Origin: Mangrovibacterium marinum
GTDB taxonomy: Bacteria > Bacteroidota > Bacteroidia > Bacteroidales > Prolixibacteraceae
DNA: 64,000 nucleotides
Direction: 5' to 3'
Assembly: GCF_003046625.1 (NCBI RefSeq)
Contig: NZ_QAAD01000004.1
Location: 239,902-303,901, forward strand
A program made the translations under genes and the position numbers. This document shows, in pieces, positions 36,811 to 46,394 of the stretch; within the stretch, counting starts at the first letter, position 1, and every line of letters begins with the position of its first letter. The notes beneath the pieces were generated by a model. The model worked only from the letters and a program-made list of their open reading frames with translations, was not told the DNA's origin and did no database searches.

Positions 36811-36866
36811 GGATGTTCGGATATTCAGATACTCGGATGTTTGGATACTCGGATGTTCGGATTGTT
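36811..36866. repeat. 8-bp tandem repeat, seven units
   Basis: GGATGTTC, GGATATTC, AGATACTC, GGATGTTT, GGATACTC, GGATGTTC, GGATTGTT follow without gaps. The rest of the gap to tex (to 37049) has other short reiterated words but no gene. Confidence 0.85.
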
Positions 36867-37049
36867 AGCTGGTCTGAATATCCACGAATCTGGTAATCTA
36901 ATAATCCCGTAATCTGATAGTAATCCTGCTTTCCCCCGACTCACGACTCAATACTCACCACCCACGTCTTCTTCCCTGAACACTACGACTGATCACTGAA
37001 AACTTCCCAAATTTTCTGCTATCTTCGGGTGCATTTTCAAAATTGATCC

Positions 37050-39185
37050 ATGACTTCCGAAATTATACAACTCATAGCTGCAAAGCTTAAGCTGACAGCA
37101 GCTCAAGTACAGAATACGATTGATTTGCTGAGCGACGGCGCGACCGTCCCGTTTATCTCGCGTTACCGCAAAGAGCGAACCGGCAGCCTCGATGAAGTGC
37201 AGGTTGGAGCGGTGAAGGATGAAAAAGTGCGCTTCGACGAAATGGTCAAGCGTAAAGAAACGATTCTGAACACCATTGAGGAACAGGGACAACTGACGGC
37301 TGAGTTGAAAGGCCGTATCGTCGGTTGTTGGGAGAGTTCCGAGCTGGAAGATATCTACCTGCCATATAAGCCCAAACGAAGAACAAAAGCTTCGATTGCC
37401 CGCGAGAAGGGCTTGGAACCATTGGCTAAAATTGTGATGAAACAGCAGGAACGAGATCTGGAATCCAGAGCTATTTCATTTGTAAAGGGTGAACTTGCTT
37501 CCGCCGAAGAGGCCTTGTCGGGCGCCCGCGACATTATTGCCGAATGGATCAACGAAAATGAAAAAAACCGAAGTATGGTGCGCCGCGCCTTTGAACTGGG
37601 GGCTGTAGTGCGCAGTAAAGTGGTTAAAAATAAGGAAGAAGAGGGCGTTAAATACCGGGATTATTTTGAATGGGAAGAACCACTGAAACGCTGCCCTTCG
37701 CACCGGCTACTGGCCATGCGGCGTGGTGAGGCTGAAGGTTTCTTGCGGATCTCAATTGCTCCCGATGAGGCAAGTACGCTCGAGCGGCTGGAACGTTTTG
37801 TGGTTCGGTCCAACAACGATTGCGGCACGCAGGTAGCCACAGCCCTAAAAGATAGTTATAAGCGTTTATTGGCTCCGTCGATGGAAACCGAATTTGCGAA
37901 TTTGTCGAAAGCCAAAGCCGATCAGGAGGCCATACAAGTGTTTGCCGAAAACCTGCGTCAGTTGTTGTTGGCCGCTCCGCTCGGGCAAAAGCGCGTGCTG
38001 GCCATCGATCCCGGTTACCGTACCGGTTGTAAATTGGTGTGCCTGGATGAACAGGGTAATTTATTGCATAACGAAACCATCTATCCGCATAAGCCGCAGG
38101 AGCAAACCAAGCAATCGGCCCGAAAGCTGACCTCCCTGGTTAGTGCTTATCAAATTGAAGCGGTTGCCATTGGCAATGGTACGGCTAGTCGCGAAACCGA
38201 ACATTTTGTGAAGAAATTGCGCTACGATCGGGATATAAATGTGTTTGTGGTTTCTGAAGATGGTGCCTCGGTTTATTCTGCCTCCAAAGTGGCTCGCGAT
38301 GAGTTTCCGCAATATGATGTGACGGTTCGCGGAGCCATCTCTATAGGCCGCCGGCTGATGGATCCGCTGGCCGAACTGGTGAAAATAGATCCCAAATCGA
38401 TTGGTGTGGGGCAGTACCAGCACGATGTGGATCAGAAGATGCTGAAACAGAGCCTGGACACGGTGGTCGAATCGGCTGTGAACAGCGTAGGGGTAAATGT
38501 GAACACGGCTTCCCGGCACTTGCTCACATACATCTCGGGACTGGGCCCGCAGCTGGCTCAAAATATCGTTGATTACCGCAAGGAGAACGGGGCTTTTGCA
38601 TCGCGTAAAGCTTTGATGAAAGTGCCGCGCATGGGCGCAAAAGCTTATGAACAGGCAGCCGGCTTTTTGCGCATTCCCGATGCCGAAAACCCCTTGGACA
38701 ATTCGGCTGTCCACCCCGAGGCATACCCCGTGGTGCAAAAGATGGCCAAGGATCTGAAATGTTCCGTGGCCGAGCTGATCGCCAATAAAGCTTTGGCCGA
38801 ATCAATTGAGCTGAAAAACTATGTTACCGGTGATGTTGGCTTGCCTACATTAACAGATATTCAGCGTGAATTGATGAAACCCGGACGGGATCCGCGGAAG
38901 GCAATCAAGGTGTTCGAGTTTGCCGATGGTATCTTCAAAATTGAAGATTTGCAGGTTGGAATGGTCCTTCCCGGCATTGTTACCAATATCACCAAGTTCG
39001 GCGCTTTTGTTGATGTTGGCGTTAAACAGGATGGCTTGGTTCATATCTCAATGTTGGCCGACCGTTTCATCAGCGATCCAAATGAGATTGTGAAGCTTCA
39101 TCAACATGTTATGGTAAAGGTTACTGAGCTCGACTTGGCGCGCAAACGAATACAGCTAAGCCTGAAGGAGGTCCCCCAGGATTAG
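37050..39185 (+). CDS. tex: Tex-family S1 RNA-binding transcription accessory protein
   Basis: 711 aa. The Tex N-terminal helical region holds VPFISRYRKERTGSLDEVQV. A YqgF/RNase H-like fold follows (LAIDPGYRTGCKLVCLDEQGNLL). The helix-hairpin-helix is TYISGLGPQLAQNIVDYRKENGAF, and a C-terminal S1 domain (VLPGIVTNITKFGAFVDVGVKQDGLVHIS) ends near residue 708. Tex proteins bind nucleic acid and affect transcription and stress tolerance; the exact role here is unknown. Confidence 0.95.
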   Translation: MTSEIIQLIAAKLKLTAAQVQNTIDLLSDGATVPFISRYRKERTGSLDEVQVGAVKDEKVRFDEMVKRKETILNTIEEQGQLTAELKGRIVGCWESSELEDIYLPYKPKRRTKASIAREKGLEPLAKIVMKQQERDLESRAISFVKGELASAEEALSGARDIIAEWINENEKNRSMVRRAFELGAVVRSKVVKNKEEEGVKYRDYFEWEEPLKRCPSHRLLAMRRGEAEGFLRISIAPDEASTLERLERFVVRSNNDCGTQVATALKDSYKRLLAPSMETEFANLSKAKADQEAIQVFAENLRQLLLAAPLGQKRVLAIDPGYRTGCKLVCLDEQGNLLHNETIYPHKPQEQTKQSARKLTSLVSAYQIEAVAIGNGTASRETEHFVKKLRYDRDINVFVVSEDGASVYSASKVARDEFPQYDVTVRGAISIGRRLMDPLAELVKIDPKSIGVGQYQHDVDQKMLKQSLDTVVESAVNSVGVNVNTASRHLLTYISGLGPQLAQNIVDYRKENGAFASRKALMKVPRMGAKAYEQAAGFLRIPDAENPLDNSAVHPEAYPVVQKMAKDLKCSVAELIANKALAESIELKNYVTGDVGLPTLTDIQRELMKPGRDPRKAIKVFEFADGIFKIEDLQVGMVLPGIVTNITKFGAFVDVGVKQDGLVHISMLADRFISDPNEIVKLHQHVMVKVTELDLARKRIQLSLKEVPQD

Positions 39186-39208
39186 CTGTATGCAGCGTAT
39201 GGTTGAAA

Positions 39209-39403
39209 CTAGCGCTCCGGCATAACCAACCACAGAATGAGATAAACCAGAAGACCCGGGAAGCCAATGCTGGCCAGCGAAAGGATCACGTAAATAATAC
39301 GAACCAGGGTGGGATCCATATCCAGATGTTCTGCAATGCCGGCTAAAACCCCGGCAATCATTCTGTCGTTCGAGCGTGTTAGTCTTTTCTTTTCTGCGTT
39401 CAT
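39209..39403 (-). CDS. PspC-domain membrane protein
   Basis: 64 aa. RSNDRMIAGVLAGIAEHLDMDPTLVRIIYVILSLA is the PspC signature, followed by one hydrophobic segment (GFPGLLVYLILWLVMP). PspC proteins relate to the phage-shock envelope stress response. It starts 2 bp after the stop of the acidic ORF at 39406, so the two form an operon. Confidence 0.92.
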   Translation of the reverse strand: MNAEKKRLTRSNDRMIAGVLAGIAEHLDMDPTLVRIIYVILSLASIGFPGLLVYLILWLVMPER

Positions 39404-39405
39404 AA

Positions 39406-39666
39406 TTAATCTTCGTCGTCTTCGTCTTCGCCGTAAAGGTTCTCCTGACTTTCAAATTCATCGTCCAGGAACGATTCTGCATCTTCCAGTAAGGCTTTGA
39501 TTAAGTCCTCCGATACAGGTTGCTCACTTAACCAATGTACTTTTTGGTTCGACCAAAAATCTTCAATGTCACTTTCCACAATAAATTTAGGTTCTTCCGT
39601 GTGGACAACAAAAATTGTGTCGGGACATTCCTGCGAATTGTCTGCTAATAAAAATTTGGGTAGCAT
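39406..39666 (-). CDS. Small acidic conserved Bacteroidota protein, unknown function
   Basis: 86 aa beginning MLPKFLLADNSQECPDTIFVVHTEEPKF and ending in a strongly acidic tail (YGEDEDDED). No known domain is recognised. It is immediately upstream of pspC on the same strand, so co-expression is likely. Confidence 0.75.
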   Translation of the reverse strand: MLPKFLLADNSQECPDTIFVVHTEEPKFIVESDIEDFWSNQKVHWLSEQPVSEDLIKALLEDAESFLDDEFESQENLYGEDEDDED

Positions 39667-39933
39667 AATGTAATTTGTTTAATTGTTACAGAAGCAAAAA
39701 TAGAGAAAAACCAATTCAAATGCCTTTCGGCGCTTCTTTATTTTTTCATTCGTGTTTACAGTCTAAAAGGTTTTATAAAAATGATATAAATCGTGCTGAT
39801 CCATGGTTTTCATTTGTCGAGACTGTTTGCCGTCTTTTGTCCAGTAAGGGTTGTTTAAATCTGAAAAATGAACCGAATATTTGAGCAGTCAGGATCAAAA
39901 TGCTATTTTAGGCGATCATTTTAAAAATTGTGT

Positions 39934-41613
39934 ATGTCGAAGCTTAATGATATCCTTGCGCTGATTGACGGATATATCGGTGGGAGTTCCTGGTTTGTGT
40001 ATCTGCTGTTGGGCACGGGTTTGTTTTTCACACTTTATCTTAAATTTCCGCAGTTTCGGTATCTGAAGTATGCTCTGCGCATTGTACGCGGCAAGTTTGA
40101 CCGCGATGGCGATGCCGGTGACACCTCGCATTTTCAGGCTTTGACCACCGCATTGTCGGGTACCGTAGGCACGGGAAATATTGCAGGAGTTGCTTTAGCG
40201 ATTCATTTAGGAGGGCCGGCAGCTTTATTCTGGATGCTGATGACAGCTTTGCTGGGGATGACAACCAAATTTGTGGAGGTCACATTATCGCATAAATACC
40301 GCGAGAAAACAGCCGACGGAACCATGGCTGGTGGACCTATGTATTATATGAAGAACCGGCTGAATATGAAATGGCTGGCCGTTATCTTCGCTATTGCAAC
40401 GGTTTTATCGTCGTTCGGTACGGGTAGCCTTCCGCAGATCAATTCAATTTCAAACTCGCTGTTTGCAACCTTCGGCATCAACAAAATAGCAACAGGTGCC
40501 GTGTTGGCTTTGCTGCTGGCTTTTGTTATTATTGGCGGCATTAAACGAATTGCAAAGGTAACCTCGCGCCTGGTGCCCTTTATGGCTTTTGTGTACCTGG
40601 CGGGGGCATTGGCTGTTATTGCTTACAATTACGAAAATATTATCCCTTCCATCATCGCCATCTTTAGCGATGTGGTTTCCGGAACTGCTGCCACCGGAGG
40701 TTTTCTGGGTGCTGGTTTTGCTTTTGCGTTTAACCGGGGAGTAAACCGCGGCTTGTTTTCGAACGAAGCGGGCCAGGGCTCCGCGCCAATTGCCCATGCC
40801 GCAGCCCGGGCGCACGAACCGGTGTCCGAAGGTTTGGTGGCATTGCTCGAACCTTTTATCGATACCATTATTATTTGTACCATCACCGGGCTGGTGATCC
40901 TGTCGTCGGGGGTGTGGAACGAAAAATATGAAAATCAGTTTCAAACGACCGATCTGGTTGTGATGGATCGGCTGTACGACGAGACTAAGCCGGCCGATCA
41001 GCAAGCTTTGCACGATTTTTTGCTCGGACATGCCCAACTGCCCGAGTTTACCGGTCAGCTGAATGTGGTTGATGGAAAGCTAACCAACAAACTCACCATT
41101 TTACACGCCCGCTCGGTAGCTGAGGATGTTTTAATTAAGGAGGGCGATCGGCCCTATACCGGTACAATTTCGGTAACCAACGGCGTGGTGCCGGTAACCA
41201 TCAGCCAGACTTTTCAGGGGCGCTCGCTGGTTCACAGTGCGCCGCTGACCACCATTGCATTTACCAAAAGCTGGCTGGGAACCTACGGGCAGTATATTGT
41301 TGCCATCGGACTGTTGCTGTTTGCTTTCTCAACAGCCATTTCGTGGAGTTACTATGGCGATCGGGCCATGACATTTATGTTTGGGCCCAAAGGAGTCATT
41401 TACTTTCGCATTGTTTATGTGCTTGGTTTCTTCCTGGCTTCGTTCACCGACACGACAATTATTTGGACGCTTTCCGGAATTACCATAGCTTTGATGACAA
41501 TTCCCAACTTATTCGGGATTCTCTTATTGCGCCGGGAAATGAAATCGGAAGTGAAGAACTTTTGGGTTGAATATCAGGAGCGTTTCCCCGACGATAAGGT
41601 CCCCAATGATTAA
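39934..41613 (+). CDS. AGCS-family sodium:alanine/glycine symporter
   Basis: About 559 aa from the ATG at 39934; a TTG two codons upstream is less likely. Family blocks are clear: [83 protein letters not shown]. About 10 membrane helices are visible. Between the [10 protein letters not shown] segment and the [11 protein letters not shown] helix lies an extra-membrane stretch of ~110 residues (about 330-440), longer than I expect for the family. It imports small neutral amino acids with Na+. Confidence 0.92.
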   Translation: MSKLNDILALIDGYIGGSSWFVYLLLGTGLFFTLYLKFPQFRYLKYALRIVRGKFDRDGDAGDTSHFQALTTALSGTVGTGNIAGVALAIHLGGPAALFWMLMTALLGMTTKFVEVTLSHKYREKTADGTMAGGPMYYMKNRLNMKWLAVIFAIATVLSSFGTGSLPQINSISNSLFATFGINKIATGAVLALLLAFVIIGGIKRIAKVTSRLVPFMAFVYLAGALAVIAYNYENIIPSIIAIFSDVVSGTAATGGFLGAGFAFAFNRGVNRGLFSNEAGQGSAPIAHAAARAHEPVSEGLVALLEPFIDTIIICTITGLVILSSGVWNEKYENQFQTTDLVVMDRLYDETKPADQQALHDFLLGHAQLPEFTGQLNVVDGKLTNKLTILHARSVAEDVLIKEGDRPYTGTISVTNGVVPVTISQTFQGRSLVHSAPLTTIAFTKSWLGTYGQYIVAIGLLLFAFSTAISWSYYGDRAMTFMFGPKGVIYFRIVYVLGFFLASFTDTTIIWTLSGITIALMTIPNLFGILLLRREMKSEVKNFWVEYQERFPDDKVPND

Positions 41614-41627
41614 TTAGATTCAAACGA

Positions 41628-42035
41628 ATGGCAGATCAAGAAGATTTAAAAAGATTAAAATTGCTGATTGCAGACGATAGTCCGCTGAATCATCGGCTGG
41701 TCAGTATTTCCCTGCGTGGTCGTATGGTGCATATCGACAGTGCTTACGACGGGATGGAGGCTTTCGAAATGTATCAGCAAAACGGCTACGATGTTATTTT
41801 GATGGATCTGAACATGCCCAAGCTGAACGGTTCCGAGGCTGCAGAAATGATTCGCAAGTTTGAAGCAGATAACAGGCCCGAAGCACATTGCCTGATTATC
41901 GCCATGACCGCCAGCGATTTTGATGATGATATACAGACTTGCCTCGAAAAAGGAATGGATGCATACCTTGGGAAACCCTTTCTGGCTGATAAATTCCTGC
42001 AGATCGTATCCGAACGGCTTAAAGTATTGTCATAA
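41628..42035 (+). CDS. Stand-alone response-regulator receiver protein
   Basis: 135 aa, a single receiver domain. Acidic pocket residues are in IADDSPLNHR (Asp16/Asp17), phospho-acceptor Asp60 in VILMDLNMP, the Thr in AMTAS and the Lys in GKPF. There is no output domain, so it probably acts by protein contact, as CheY-like or phosphorelay proteins do. The partner kinase is not evident here. It lies 14 bp after the symporter and just before mutS2. Confidence 0.93.
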   Translation: MADQEDLKRLKLLIADDSPLNHRLVSISLRGRMVHIDSAYDGMEAFEMYQQNGYDVILMDLNMPKLNGSEAAEMIRKFEADNRPEAHCLIIAMTASDFDDDIQTCLEKGMDAYLGKPFLADKFLQIVSERLKVLS

Positions 42036-42057
42036 CCCGTAGTTCTTGTTATTTTTG
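42026..42057 (+). promoter_or_regulatory. Putative promoter of mutS2
   Basis: TATTTTTG (42050-42057) fits TAnnTTTG, with ATTG (42026-42029) 20 bp upstream. It overlaps the end of the receiver gene and leaves a very short leader. Confidence 0.45.
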
Positions 42058-42076
42058 CGCCTGCAAAAAAGAAGAA

Positions 42077-44566
42077 ATGGGAAAAATTTATCCGGATAAT
42101 TTTGAAGTTAAGATTGGTTTCGACCGTGTTCGCGAATTGCTGAAGGGGATTTGTCTGAGCCCGCTCGGACAGGAACGCGTTGATCAGATCGCCTTCATGA
42201 CCAAAACCGGTAAGCTTAATTTTGAATTGGCCCTAACCGATGAGTTCGCAAAGCTATTGCAGGATTCAGACAATTTTCCGGCCAATTATTTTTACGATAT
42301 GCGTCCGGCATTGCTCACCATCAGAACCGAAGGACGCTTTATGGATGTGGGCGAGCTTTTCAACCTGAAACGTTCGCTGGACACGATTATGGCCATCGTG
42401 CGATTCATCAAACAACAAAAAGAGGAAACATACCCCACCTTAAAGAAACTACTGGAACAAGTTCAGGTTTTTCCCTATGTGAAAGATCGGATTGAGCGGA
42501 TCCTGGATCAGCACGGGAAAATCAGAGATAATGCCTCGCCCGAACTGGGGCAAATTCGTCGCGAGCTGTTTGCCAAGCAGGGAAGTGTTTCCAAACGCTT
42601 GCATGCCATTTTAAAACAGGCACAGCGCGATGGGCTGATTGAAGAGGATGCCAGCGTGTCAATCCGCGACGGGCGTCCGGTCATCCCGATCTCGTCGGCT
42701 TTGAAGCGGCGGATTAGCGGTATTGTGCACGACGAATCATCCACCGGTAAAACTTCCTATGTTGAGCCGGCCGAAGTGGTGGAGCTGAATAACGAAATTC
42801 GGGAACTGGAGTATGCCGAAAAGCGAGAGATTGTCCGAATCCTGGTTGAGTTTGCCGACGATATCCGGCCCTATCTCGATGATTTACTGGGCCAATATGA
42901 ATTTCTGGGAACCATCGATTTTGTGCGGGCCAAAGCCCGTCTGGCCAATCGAATGGAAGCCATTAAACCACAGATGCGCTGGGAAAGCCAGCTGGAGTGG
43001 GTGAACGCTGTGCATCCGTTGTTGAAATTCAACCTTGAAAAAGAAAACCGGAAGGTTGTTCCGCTCAATATAAAACTGACGGAGGATGATCATCTGCTGC
43101 TAATCTCCGGGCCCAATGCCGGAGGGAAGTCGGTGTGCCTGAAAACAGTCGGGTTACTGCAATATATGCTGCAATGTGGCTTGCTGATCCCGGTACACGA
43201 AAGCAGTCTGGCCGGTGTGTTCGATCAGATTTTCATCGATATCGGCGACGAGCAATCCATCGAGAATGACCTGAGTACTTATTCGTCGCACCTGATGAAC
43301 ATGAAGTATTTTGTTCGCAATACCAACGAACGGACGCTGGTGCTGATCGATGAATTCGGAACAGGGACAGAGCCCATGCTTGGTGGAGCCATTGCCGAGG
43401 CGATCTTAAATCAGCTTAACCAGCTGGGCACCTTCGGGGTGATTACCACGCACTATACTAACCTGAAACATTTTGCCTCGGGAACCGACGGCATTGTGAA
43501 CGGTGCGATGATGTACGATGCCCACCGCATGGAGCCTTTATTTCAGCTGGAAATCGGAAAACCCGGCAGTTCGTTTGCTTTCGAAATTGCCCGAAAAATC
43601 GGAATGCCGGACGTGATTTTGCAGGAAGCGACCGACAAAATCGGGAAAGATCATATCGACTTTGATAAACACTTGCGCGATATCCTTCGCGATAAGCGCT
43701 ATTGGGAATCCAAACGGCAGCGTATCCGCCAGGTTGAGAAAACGCTCGACGATGTGTCGGGCCGCTACGAGGAGGACCTGAAAAAACTAAACAACCAGCG
43801 CAAACAAATTTTGGAGGAGGCCAAAGCCGAAGCAGCTAAGATTGTTGCTGAAGCCAATAAGAAGGTGGAGAACACCATTCGCGAAATTCGTGAGAACCAG
43901 GCCGAAAAAGAAAAAACAAAAGAGATCCGCAAGAAGCTCGTCAGCTTTAAGGAAGAGGTGGTGGAAACCGATGCCGAGCAGGATGAGTGGATCCAACGCA
44001 AAATTGAAAAGCTTAAAAACAAGCAGAAAAAGCGGAAAGAGAAAAAGGAAAAAGTAACCAATAAGGCCGTTCAGCAACCTGTCCCGAAGGTCGAAAAAGC
44101 ACTCGAAGCGGGCGATATGGTTCGTATCGAAGGACAGGATACCATTGGTGAAGTGCTCGAGTTGGGCGATAAAAATGTGATTGTGGCCTTCGGGCAGTTG
44201 CGCACTTCGGTGGCTCGTAAAAGGCTTCAAATTGTATCGAACAACGAGGCTAAGCGCGAGCAGAAAACGTATAACCAAACAAAAGCAAACGTGAATAAGA
44301 ATCTGTCGGCTAAGCGGTTGAACTTTAAGCCCGACATCGATATTCGCGGGCAACGGGCCGATGAGGCGCTGGCCAATATACAGGCTTTTATCGACGAGGC
44401 AATCATGCTTAATGTTCATGAACTGCGCATTTTGCACGGAAAGGGGAATGGCATCCTCAAAGAGGTGATCCGCAATTTTCTGAAAGCCGACCCGGTGGTG
44501 AATTCTTTTCGCGACGAGCACATTCAGTTTGGTGGTGCGGGCATTACCATTGTCGAATTGGGGTAG
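42077..44566 (+). CDS. mutS2: MutS2 family ATPase with C-terminal Smr nuclease domain
   Basis: 829 aa. The MutS-type ATPase has Walker A SGPNAGGKSVCLKTVGL, Walker B LVLIDEFGTGTEP and THYTNLKHFA. A long charged coiled coil covers about 515-690. The C-terminal Smr domain has DIRGQRADEALANIQAFIDEA and HELRILHGKGNGIL. No mismatch-recognition N-domain is present, as expected for MutS2. Family members act on branched DNA or stalled ribosomes; which applies here cannot be told. Confidence 0.95.
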   Translation: MGKIYPDNFEVKIGFDRVRELLKGICLSPLGQERVDQIAFMTKTGKLNFELALTDEFAKLLQDSDNFPANYFYDMRPALLTIRTEGRFMDVGELFNLKRSLDTIMAIVRFIKQQKEETYPTLKKLLEQVQVFPYVKDRIERILDQHGKIRDNASPELGQIRRELFAKQGSVSKRLHAILKQAQRDGLIEEDASVSIRDGRPVIPISSALKRRISGIVHDESSTGKTSYVEPAEVVELNNEIRELEYAEKREIVRILVEFADDIRPYLDDLLGQYEFLGTIDFVRAKARLANRMEAIKPQMRWESQLEWVNAVHPLLKFNLEKENRKVVPLNIKLTEDDHLLLISGPNAGGKSVCLKTVGLLQYMLQCGLLIPVHESSLAGVFDQIFIDIGDEQSIENDLSTYSSHLMNMKYFVRNTNERTLVLIDEFGTGTEPMLGGAIAEAILNQLNQLGTFGVITTHYTNLKHFASGTDGIVNGAMMYDAHRMEPLFQLEIGKPGSSFAFEIARKIGMPDVILQEATDKIGKDHIDFDKHLRDILRDKRYWESKRQRIRQVEKTLDDVSGRYEEDLKKLNNQRKQILEEAKAEAAKIVAEANKKVENTIREIRENQAEKEKTKEIRKKLVSFKEEVVETDAEQDEWIQRKIEKLKNKQKKRKEKKEKVTNKAVQQPVPKVEKALEAGDMVRIEGQDTIGEVLELGDKNVIVAFGQLRTSVARKRLQIVSNNEAKREQKTYNQTKANVNKNLSAKRLNFKPDIDIRGQRADEALANIQAFIDEAIMLNVHELRILHGKGNGILKEVIRNFLKADPVVNSFRDEHIQFGGAGITIVELG

Positions 44567-44592
44567 GTCAAACAGTTTAACCCCTAAAAAGT

Positions 44593-44619
44593 GGCTAAAA
44601 GTCAGATCTGCTTTTAGCC
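44593..44619 (+). terminator. Terminator of mutS2
   Basis: GGCTAAAAG and CTTTTAGCC form a perfect 9-bp stem across TCAGATCTG, followed by GTGTTTTA. Confidence 0.8.
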
Positions 44620-44653
44620 GTGTTTTATAGATTTGTAGAGCAATTCAGAACGC

Positions 44654-45328
44654 ATGATGGGAATAGCAGAGAACATTTTAAAATTGAAAAGCGAATTGGC
44701 CGAAGGGGTAACCCTGGTTGCGGTCTCGAAAACCAAGCCGAATGAAGATGTTTTGGCCGCTTACGAAGTCGGGCAACGCATATTCGGCGAAAATAAGGTG
44801 CAGGAGTTAGCCGCTAAGTACGAGGCGCTGCCCAGGGATATTGAGTGGCATTTCATCGGGCACCTGCAAACCAATAAGGTGAAATATATTGCTCCCTTTG
44901 TGAGCTTGATTCATGGTGTGGATTCGATGAAATTATTAAAGACCATTGACAAGGAAGCGGCCAAAGCGAATCGGACGATCCCTTGTTTGCTGCAATTTCA
45001 TATTGCCGAAGAAGAAAGCAAGTTTGGATTAAACGCCGGGGAAGCGCGCGCCATTTTGCAGTCGGACGAATATGCCGCGATGAAAAACGTTCAGCTGTGC
45101 GGCGTTATGGGTATGGCCACCTATACGGACGATGAAGCGCAGATCCGCCGCGAATTTGCACAACTGAAAAAAATCTTTGAACAGATTAAAGATGAATTTT
45201 TTGGAGAGAATGAATCTTTTTCTGAAATTTCGATGGGCATGTCGGGCGACTACCCGCTGGCCATTGCCGAGGGCAGTACCATGGTGCGTGTAGGAAGCCG
45301 TATTTTCGGAGCCCGTCAGTACCATTAA
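44654..45328 (+). CDS. YggS/PLPBP-family pyridoxal-phosphate homeostasis protein
   Basis: 224 aa, full length. The PLP lysine is in LVAVSKTKP (Lys26), and IFGENKVQEL, WHFIGHLQTNKVK and GVMGMATYTDD are family blocks. SMGMSGDYPLAIAEGSTMVRVGSRIFG forms the phosphate-binding end. The protein carries PLP without enzymatic activity and affects B6 and amino-acid balance. A second ATG directly follows the first (MMG). A TAGATTTG promoter-like word lies at 44628-44635. Confidence 0.95.
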   Translation: MMGIAENILKLKSELAEGVTLVAVSKTKPNEDVLAAYEVGQRIFGENKVQELAAKYEALPRDIEWHFIGHLQTNKVKYIAPFVSLIHGVDSMKLLKTIDKEAAKANRTIPCLLQFHIAEEESKFGLNAGEARAILQSDEYAAMKNVQLCGVMGMATYTDDEAQIRREFAQLKKIFEQIKDEFFGENESFSEISMGMSGDYPLAIAEGSTMVRVGSRIFGARQYH

Positions 45329-45391
45329 CAATCCCTCGAAACAATAAAAACAGGGCAAAAACCAATATCAATTAATTAACTAGTAAGTTAT

Positions 45392-46378
45392 ATGAAGAAG
45401 TTAGATACGACATATTTGGGTTTGAAGTTGAAGAACCCGATTGTTGTGGCCAGTTCGGGCCTAACGAACAGCGTTGACAAAATTAGAGGACTGGAAGAAG
45501 CCGGTGCCGGAGCAGTTGTCTTAAAATCGCTTTTTGAAGAACAGATTAACGGCGAGGTGACGCATCTGATCGCGAAAGATCCGCAAAATAGTTACCCCGA
45601 AGCCGAAGATTATATCCGTAACTACACCCGGCAGAATACCGTTGCCGCACATCTCGACTTGTTGCGTACGGTGAAAGCCGAAGTTTCGATCCCTGTAATT
45701 GCCAGTATTAATGCTGTTTCGGCAAACGAATGGACCGGCTTTGCCAAAGATTTTGAACAAGCGGGTGCCGATGCCCTGGAGCTGAACATCTTTTATGTGC
45801 CAACTGCCAGAAATGAAAAGCCCGACGAAATTGAACAGCTTTATATTGATGTGTTGAAGAAGGTGAAAGCTGAAGTTTCGATCCCGGTGTCGGTGAAAAT
45901 TGGTTTCTATTTTACCAATCTGATTTCGTTTGCTGAAAAGCTAATGGCTAACGGAGCAGCTGCCGTAACCATGTTTAACCGGTTCTACGAGCCGGATATC
46001 AACATTGATAAACTTGAGCTGACGGCTTCCGAAGTGTTTAGCTCTCCGGCCGATATCCGGCGTTCACTGCGTTGGGTCGGATTAATCAGTGCAGCTTTGC
46101 CAAAGCTCGAAATTGCAGCATCCACCGGCGTGCACGATGGCGAAGCGGTGATCAAGCAATTGTTGGCAGGCGCCAAAGTTGTTCAGGTTTGTTCAGCCAT
46201 CTACATTAACGGAGCGCAGGTGATTGACGGCATGGTGAAAGATGTGGAGAAATTCATGCGCAAATGGAACTTCAACACCATTGAGGACTTCCGGGGGCGC
46301 TTGTCGTATGCTCAAATTGAAGATCCGCAGATGTATGAACGAGCCCAGTTCATGAAGTATTTCTCCAATAAAGGATAA
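45392..46378 (+). CDS. Dihydroorotate dehydrogenase-like flavoprotein
   Basis: 328 aa, TIM-barrel. TYLGLKLKNPIVVASSGLTNSVDKIRGLEEAGAGAVVLKSLFEEQ and VKIGFYFTNLISFAEKLMANGAAAVTMFNRF resemble PyrD/PreA proteins. FMN-binding is suggested by ASTGVHDGEAVIKQLLAGAKVVQVCSAIY. A catalytic Cys or Ser as in true DHODs was not confirmed, so pyrimidine synthesis should not be assumed. It lies 16 bp ahead of the type IX cargo gene. Confidence 0.85.
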   Translation: MKKLDTTYLGLKLKNPIVVASSGLTNSVDKIRGLEEAGAGAVVLKSLFEEQINGEVTHLIAKDPQNSYPEAEDYIRNYTRQNTVAAHLDLLRTVKAEVSIPVIASINAVSANEWTGFAKDFEQAGADALELNIFYVPTARNEKPDEIEQLYIDVLKKVKAEVSIPVSVKIGFYFTNLISFAEKLMANGAAAVTMFNRFYEPDINIDKLELTASEVFSSPADIRRSLRWVGLISAALPKLEIAASTGVHDGEAVIKQLLAGAKVVQVCSAIYINGAQVIDGMVKDVEKFMRKWNFNTIEDFRGRLSYAQIEDPQMYERAQFMKYFSNKG

Positions 46379-46394
46379 CTAATACAGCACAGCT

